A DNA stretch of 64,000 bases, taken from contig JAMJFZ010000239.1 of assembly GCA_026225945.1 (NCBI GenBank), positions 31,262,501 through 31,326,500 on the forward strand, given 5' to 3'. The notes beneath the pieces are model-generated. The model was given only the letters and a program-made list of their open reading frames with translations. It was not told the DNA's origin and searched no databases. The translations under genes and the position numbers were made by a program. The stretch comes from Cricetomys ansorgei (taxonomy: Eukaryota; Chordata; Mammalia; Rodentia; Nesomyidae). Shown here in pieces: positions 59,850-64,000 of the stretch. The number at the start of each line of letters is the position of its first letter. Position 1 is the first letter of the stretch.

Positions 59850-59990
59850 ACAGGACTGTGATGACCTTGAACAGAGCCTCCTGCCTCCACCACAGGGGTT
59901 GGCATTACAGGGTGTATGCCACCATGTCCACTTTTATGTGGTGCTAAGCACCAAACCCAGGGCCTGAATGCAATTCTAGGAGAACACTCC
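59850..59990 (-). mobile_element. Degraded B1/ID-type SINE
   Basis: GATGACCTTGAACAGAGCCT, TGGCATTACAGGGTGTATGC and CACCAAACCCAGGGCC. Confidence 0.55.
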
Positions 59991-60369
59991 ACTAAAAGGT
60001 GTAGATGCCCAGATCCACTGTCCCTAGCTTTAGATGAGGTCTTAGCTTTCTCTACCCCCGTATTACATCTGGATCTAATCTGAGTTGGCTTCCTTAGCCA
60101 GAGGACTCCAGGACTGTGTAGAGCAGTGTGAGGCGTGCTGATGTTGAGATCTTACTGAGAAGGTGTGGGTGCTAGACTTCCAAGGGGACACACTTCTCAC
60201 AAAATTCTTGAAAGGGTTTAGTTACTTCGTTTGAATCTGAAAATCGAGGCTGATACCAGCCGATGTGCCAGCGGCCTAGGAAGCCAAACTCCTTGCCTTG
60301 TCTAGCTGCCCTTTGCCCCCTGGAAGAGACCAGAACTGGCTGCTGTCAGCCAGCCCTGTTTCTGCATAG

Positions 60370-60920
60370 CTCCCCCTCTCAGCAGTGACCCGAAGGCGGC
60401 AAAAGTGGAAGCAGCCTCCCAGACATCCGGGCATCCACCCTGACCTGGGGTCCCTTCCCTGCTCCCCAGCCGTCCCAGCATCCACCCGGCCCTGTACCCC
60501 GACGCAGGCTCCTTTCCCTGCTGAACCCGCGGAGCTCAGCGGGGCGGACCCAGGCTACCGGCGCCTAGCAACCAACGGCGCTCCGGGCAGGCGGGCCGCA
60601 GCTGCGAGAGCTCGCTGGCCCGGCAGGACCGGGAGGTGCTCCGAGCGTCGCCGGGCTGCCGGCCGCCGAGCATGCTCGCTCGGAGAGTAGTGCCAGCGCG
60701 AGCAGGCTGCCGGCCGCCCCGCCCCGCCGCGGCGGACAGCCCCGCGACGCCGCCATCCTGGGCCGGGGACTCGGGTCTGCGCCCGGCCGCCGCTGGCTCC
60801 CGCGCTACCCGCTGCCCCCGCTGGCCCAGCCGCAGGCTCTGGGGCCGTGGTTCCCGCACCTGAGGAAGCCCATCCCTTCTGTGCAGCTGCGGGGACGGTG
60901 AGTTCGGGGAGCCGGGGCTC
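60370..60920. promoter_or_regulatory. Second CpG island, promoter of an unidentified gene
   Basis: About 550 bp of CpG-dense sequence in an otherwise AT-rich, SINE-filled stretch. It includes an RFX-type half site CCTAGCAACC (60,564-60,573) and ends at a strong plus-strand splice donor. In mammals the gene next to RPL7 on this side, on the same strand, is C8orf89 (mouse 4930444P10Rik). That assignment rests on remembered gene order only. Confidence 0.6.
60560..60897 (+). other. Candidate first exon at the 60.5 kb CpG island
   Basis: A GC-rich plus-strand segment ending GGGGACG followed by the donor GTGAGT at 60,898. The 5' end is a guess from the CpG island. No recognisable protein is encoded, so it may be mostly untranslated. 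By position it could be the first exon of the C8orf89 orthologue; a lncRNA is equally possible. Confidence 0.3.
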
Positions 60921-60989
60921 CAGGCTGGAGGCAGGAGGGGAAACAGGTCTGGAGAGCCACGCGGGCCACTCCAAAGCTGCCCTCGAGGC

Positions 60990-61675
60990 ACTGCTGCAGG
61001 GTGGCCAGGGCATGAGGACCTGGCTGAGCCTTCTCCTCCTGTGGGGTCGGTGGCAGGAGGTGAGGGTGAGATCCTGAATATTCTCTCCACAGCTCTTAGG
61101 TTCTGTAGAGAAAAGCACCCAGGCCTTTACCCGACACACCCTTACAGGTCTGCCCCCCACCTCCCCTAGAGCTTGAACCTGTGGTTGGGAGCAGAGATGA
61201 GTTTACTTTCATTGACAGCCCTGTGTCTCCCTCGTAGGCTCAACTAGATGGACCAAAACTCCCTATCATCTTTGTATCATCTTTGTATCATCTCTGATGT
61301 GTTCATATGTGGTTGTATTTTTTATTTTTAGTAGAATCTAAAAACACTACAAAGTAACTGTTCTGGAGAAATAGTCTGTTTTACATACTGGTCGTCCATC
61401 CGTTTTGGAGTTATGTCAGGGAAACCATAGGGACAAATGCAAACAACTTTGCAAACAAATGGCATTAGGCTATTGTATTCCTCAAGCAAAAGAACCTCAG
61501 GTCTTGGATTATATGTGGGTGTGTGTATGTAATCAATACCTGTTCATTAGAGTAATGTTTCATAAAACTTTTGTTACCTTTTTAAGAAACTCTGAGTTTT
61601 TTAAATTATGTCATGGCTCATTGGTATTCTTCATTGGTTCAGCACAGAGACATGGGAAGTAGCATACAAAGACTT
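60990..61675. other. Sequence right of the 60.5 kb CpG island
   Basis: No repeat family recognised. A short triplicated ATCATCTTTGT motif lies at 61,264-61,294. It would be the first part of intron 1 if the CpG-island exon is real. Confidence 0.4.
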
Positions 61676-61689
61676 TTTTTTTTTTTTTT

Positions 61690-61895
61690 TACTAATTTCT
61701 TTACTTCTTAATACATATAATGGTTTCTTTCTTCCATCATTTTTTTCCTTTTATTTTGGCCATGGATAATATAACCTATACATTCCTAACTGAGATTAGT
61801 TTCAGTTTTTCCCTTTTCCAAACAACACAATGAACATTCTTACACATACAAGCAGTTTTGTAGAAATACATCCTTTGAGATAGAATTGCTAGGAT
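61690..61895 (+). mobile_element. LINE-1 3' fragment (old)
   Basis: GATTAGTTTCAGTTTTTCCC, CACAATGAACATTCTTACAC and GAGATAGAATTGCTAGGAT follow the L1M 3' pattern. Confidence 0.5.
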
Positions 61896-61904
61896 TGGGG
61901 TGGG

Positions 61905-62096
61905 GGATTGGCTCAGCAAAGGAAGGCAAGGCACTTGCAGGACAACCTTGGTGTCTCGTCTTCAATTCCAGAACTCGAAATAGAGGAGGAAGGAGAACAC
62001 CAACTCTGAGGGGCTGTCCTCTGACCTCTACCTGCATGCTGTGGGATATGTGACCTCCGTCCCTCCCCCAACACGCAGAGGGAAAAAAATTAAAGA
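61905..62096 (+). mobile_element. B3-type SINE
   Basis: GATTGGCTCAGCAAAGGAAG, GCACTTGCAGGACAACCTTG, CCTCTGACCTCTACCTGCAT and an A-rich tail. Confidence 0.75.
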
Positions 62097-62179
62097 AACA
62101 GAACTACAGGGTCAGATGTGTGTACATTAAAAAATTTGACAGAATTTTACTTTTTGAAAATTTTGCGTTGGTTTGCATT

Positions 62180-62310
62180 TTCTTTGGGGGGGGCAGAAGT
62201 GTGAGGCAGTCTCTTATAGTCCAGACTAGTCTTGAACTCACTATGTGGCTTCTTCCCATTACTTCCCAATTGATGGAATTATAAATGTGCCATCTCGCAG
62301 GGCTCGATTT
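62180..62310 (-). mobile_element. Degraded B1 SINE
   Basis: CAGACTAGTCTTGAACTCAC and ATGGAATTATAAATGTGCCA. Confidence 0.55.
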
Positions 62311-62831
62311 ACCTTTTCATCAGCAGGCTGTGGTGAGGGGGGAAATGTTTATTATTACTTAAAAATAAATCATAGCTTCTGTTTGCAGAGTGCTTATTGC
62401 AGGCTACTCACTGCTGGGCAGTGAGTATTTTAAAAATTCAGTTTGTCCACTATGGGGGCAGAGGCATGGCCCTATGTTAATGTAAATACAGAATCCAGGT
62501 TCACTTTACTCTAGTGCTCTGTCTTTGTCATGTTTGAAGCCTTGCTCAGGCATTGACTGGCAACCATTCCACTGGTTAGTCTGAGCACTGAGTATTAACA
62601 TCTTTCTCCACTAGCTCTTGTGCACCTAGAGGAGTCCCTGGCAGACCAGGCTCTGGCTTGTCTGTCTCTCTAGTCACCCATCCTTTGCCTTCTTTATCTT
62701 TATACCCAGCATATCTCAAGGAATAGTCTGGCTTTTTTCTCTTTCTCAAATCTTCTTTGGTGACTTTAGTCAAGTTTCTGGTCTTAATTCTCACCTGTAA
62801 ATAGATAGTTCTTAACTTTTTTTATTGTTTT

Positions 62832-62986
62832 GTTTTGTTTTTCAAGGCAGAGTTTCTCTGTTGTAACTCTGGCTGTCATGGAACTCACTCTGTAGACCAG
62901 GCTGGCCTCGAAGTCACAGAGATCCACTTGCCTCTGCCTCCCAAGTGCTGGGATTAAAGGCATGCATCACCGTGGCTGGGCTAGTT
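62832..62986 (-). mobile_element. B1 SINE
   Basis: Near-complete reverse B1 (TTTTTCAAGGCAGAGTTTCT to GCATGCATCACCGTGGCTGG). Confidence 0.93.
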
Positions 62987-63276
62987 CTTAACGTTGTTAA
63001 TCTCCAAATCAGTCACTCTCAGTTTCTACTGCTTGGGTCTGGGTTGTATATATCTACTGGATGCCCTGCTGTACTTGTTGTATGTTAAACGGTGTTTCTC
63101 ATTGCCTGCCAACCTCCGCACTAGCTCAGTCTCTTTGAACCCTGTGCACTGCTCAGGCTCTCATGCCCAGTTAACAGCCACAGCCACCTTTAAATCCCTC
63201 TCCCTTGCCAGAATGCCAATATTCAATCCATTGTCAATCTCCTTCTCACTGGACTATTTTGATAACCTCTCAGCAG

Positions 63277-63408
63277 GGCCTGGCAATCACCTGTAATCTC
63301 AGTACTTGAGAGGCTGAGTAGGTTTGTGAGTTTTCGGCCAGCCTGGGCTACATACTAAGGCAAACCTTGTATAAAAAAGAGAAAAGAAAGAAAGAAAAAG
63401 AAAATCAC
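63277..63408 (+). mobile_element. B1-related SINE (PB1D type)
   Basis: GGGCCTGGCAATCACCTGTA, CAGCCTGGGCTACATACTAA and an A/G-rich tail. Confidence 0.75.
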
Positions 63409-63409
63409 T

Positions 63410-64000
63410 TATTTTAGCAGTTCGCCAGCTATAGTGACATACTGATTGCAGCACACTACTTTCTTAATATACAGAGAAGTTGTTCTTGCTTACACTGTAA
63501 CAATTCCAGGGCAAGTGTATTTATCAATAGGTGACTCTTCCAGTTTTTAGAAAAACCCAGGCTCTGCCATAATTACCACTTCACTCTTGTCTAAATTCAG
63601 CTAGCATACAATAATGGTTTTACTACATAATACTATCATGTTCAGGCACAATAGATTTTAATTAAAAAGACAGTAGAAGAGGAAGGAGAAAGTATGGACA
63701 CATCAAATCTACTACTTACATGCCTATAGAAAGCTGTACATACTTTTGCTCAAGTTCAAGTCTTGGGGAGGCAGCCATTTTCTAGAAACTGCTTTTGAGA
63801 GAAGGAGCAAGAGTCTTACTGGGTCTACCATAGCTAAACTTCAGCTTCTCAAAACCTCTTGATTATTGCTCCCCCAAACAAGAGGCTCTTTCTTTCCTTG
63901 TTGTAGTCAGGACATGATACACCTTAGAATGTCAGCATAGCTTTATCGGAAACAGTTATAAAGAGCGCTCATTGTTTGTTGGCCTTATTCCTCTTAATAT
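63410..64000. other. Intergenic single-copy sequence at the window end
   Basis: AT-rich, with no repeat or exon recognised. Confidence 0.5.

Overview
Organism and region: this is nuclear DNA from a muroid rodent. B1, B2/B3, B4-type and ID SINEs, a URR1-like DNA transposon and L1 3' ends fill both flanks. Two protein-coding genes can be reconstructed completely, exon by exon: RDH10 (retinol dehydrogenase 10, minus strand, 6 coding exons, 340 residues) and RPL7 (ribosomal protein uL30, plus strand, 6 coding exons plus an untranslated last exon, 248 residues). Their head-to-head order is that of the mammalian RPL7-RDH10 locus (human 8q21.11, mouse chromosome 1). The RPL7 protein lacks the N-terminal 12-residue repeat expansion that I recall for mouse (270 aa) and rat (260 aa). 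This suggests a muroid outside Mus and Rattus, perhaps a hamster, vole or deer mouse. That species guess is inference. Layout: 1-22,800 is intergenic DNA beyond the RDH10 3' end. It is dense in SINEs, old L1 3' fragments and microsatellites, with no recognisable coding exon. 22,840-50,400 is RDH10, transcribed right to left, with a roughly 1.15 kb 3' UTR, a 20.4 kb intron 2 that is conspicuously poor in SINEs, and a CpG-island first exon at 49,460-50,930. 50,400-51,400 is the intergenic spacer shared with RPL7; it carries a TATA box for RDH10, a ZNF143-like site in the middle, and an NRF1-like palindrome plus a TOP initiator for RPL7. 51,403 to about 54,395 is RPL7. 54,400-64,000 is SINE-rich intergenic DNA containing a second CpG island (60,370-60,920). 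This island ends in a good plus-strand splice donor and may be the first exon of the next gene; by synteny that could be the C8orf89 orthologue, which is not proven. How the genes relate: RDH10 is a membrane-bound short-chain dehydrogenase that makes retinal from retinol, the first step of retinoic acid synthesis. RPL7 is a housekeeping component of the 60S ribosomal subunit. They share a spacer and possibly regulatory sites, not a pathway. I found no CRISPR, bacterial or viral system and no convincing new biological system. The most useful leads are a short uORF in the RDH10 leader, the promoter motifs, the SINE-poor intron with an internal TATA element, an unidentified retrocopy-like segment at 5.8-6.5 kb, and the uncharacterised CpG-island exon.
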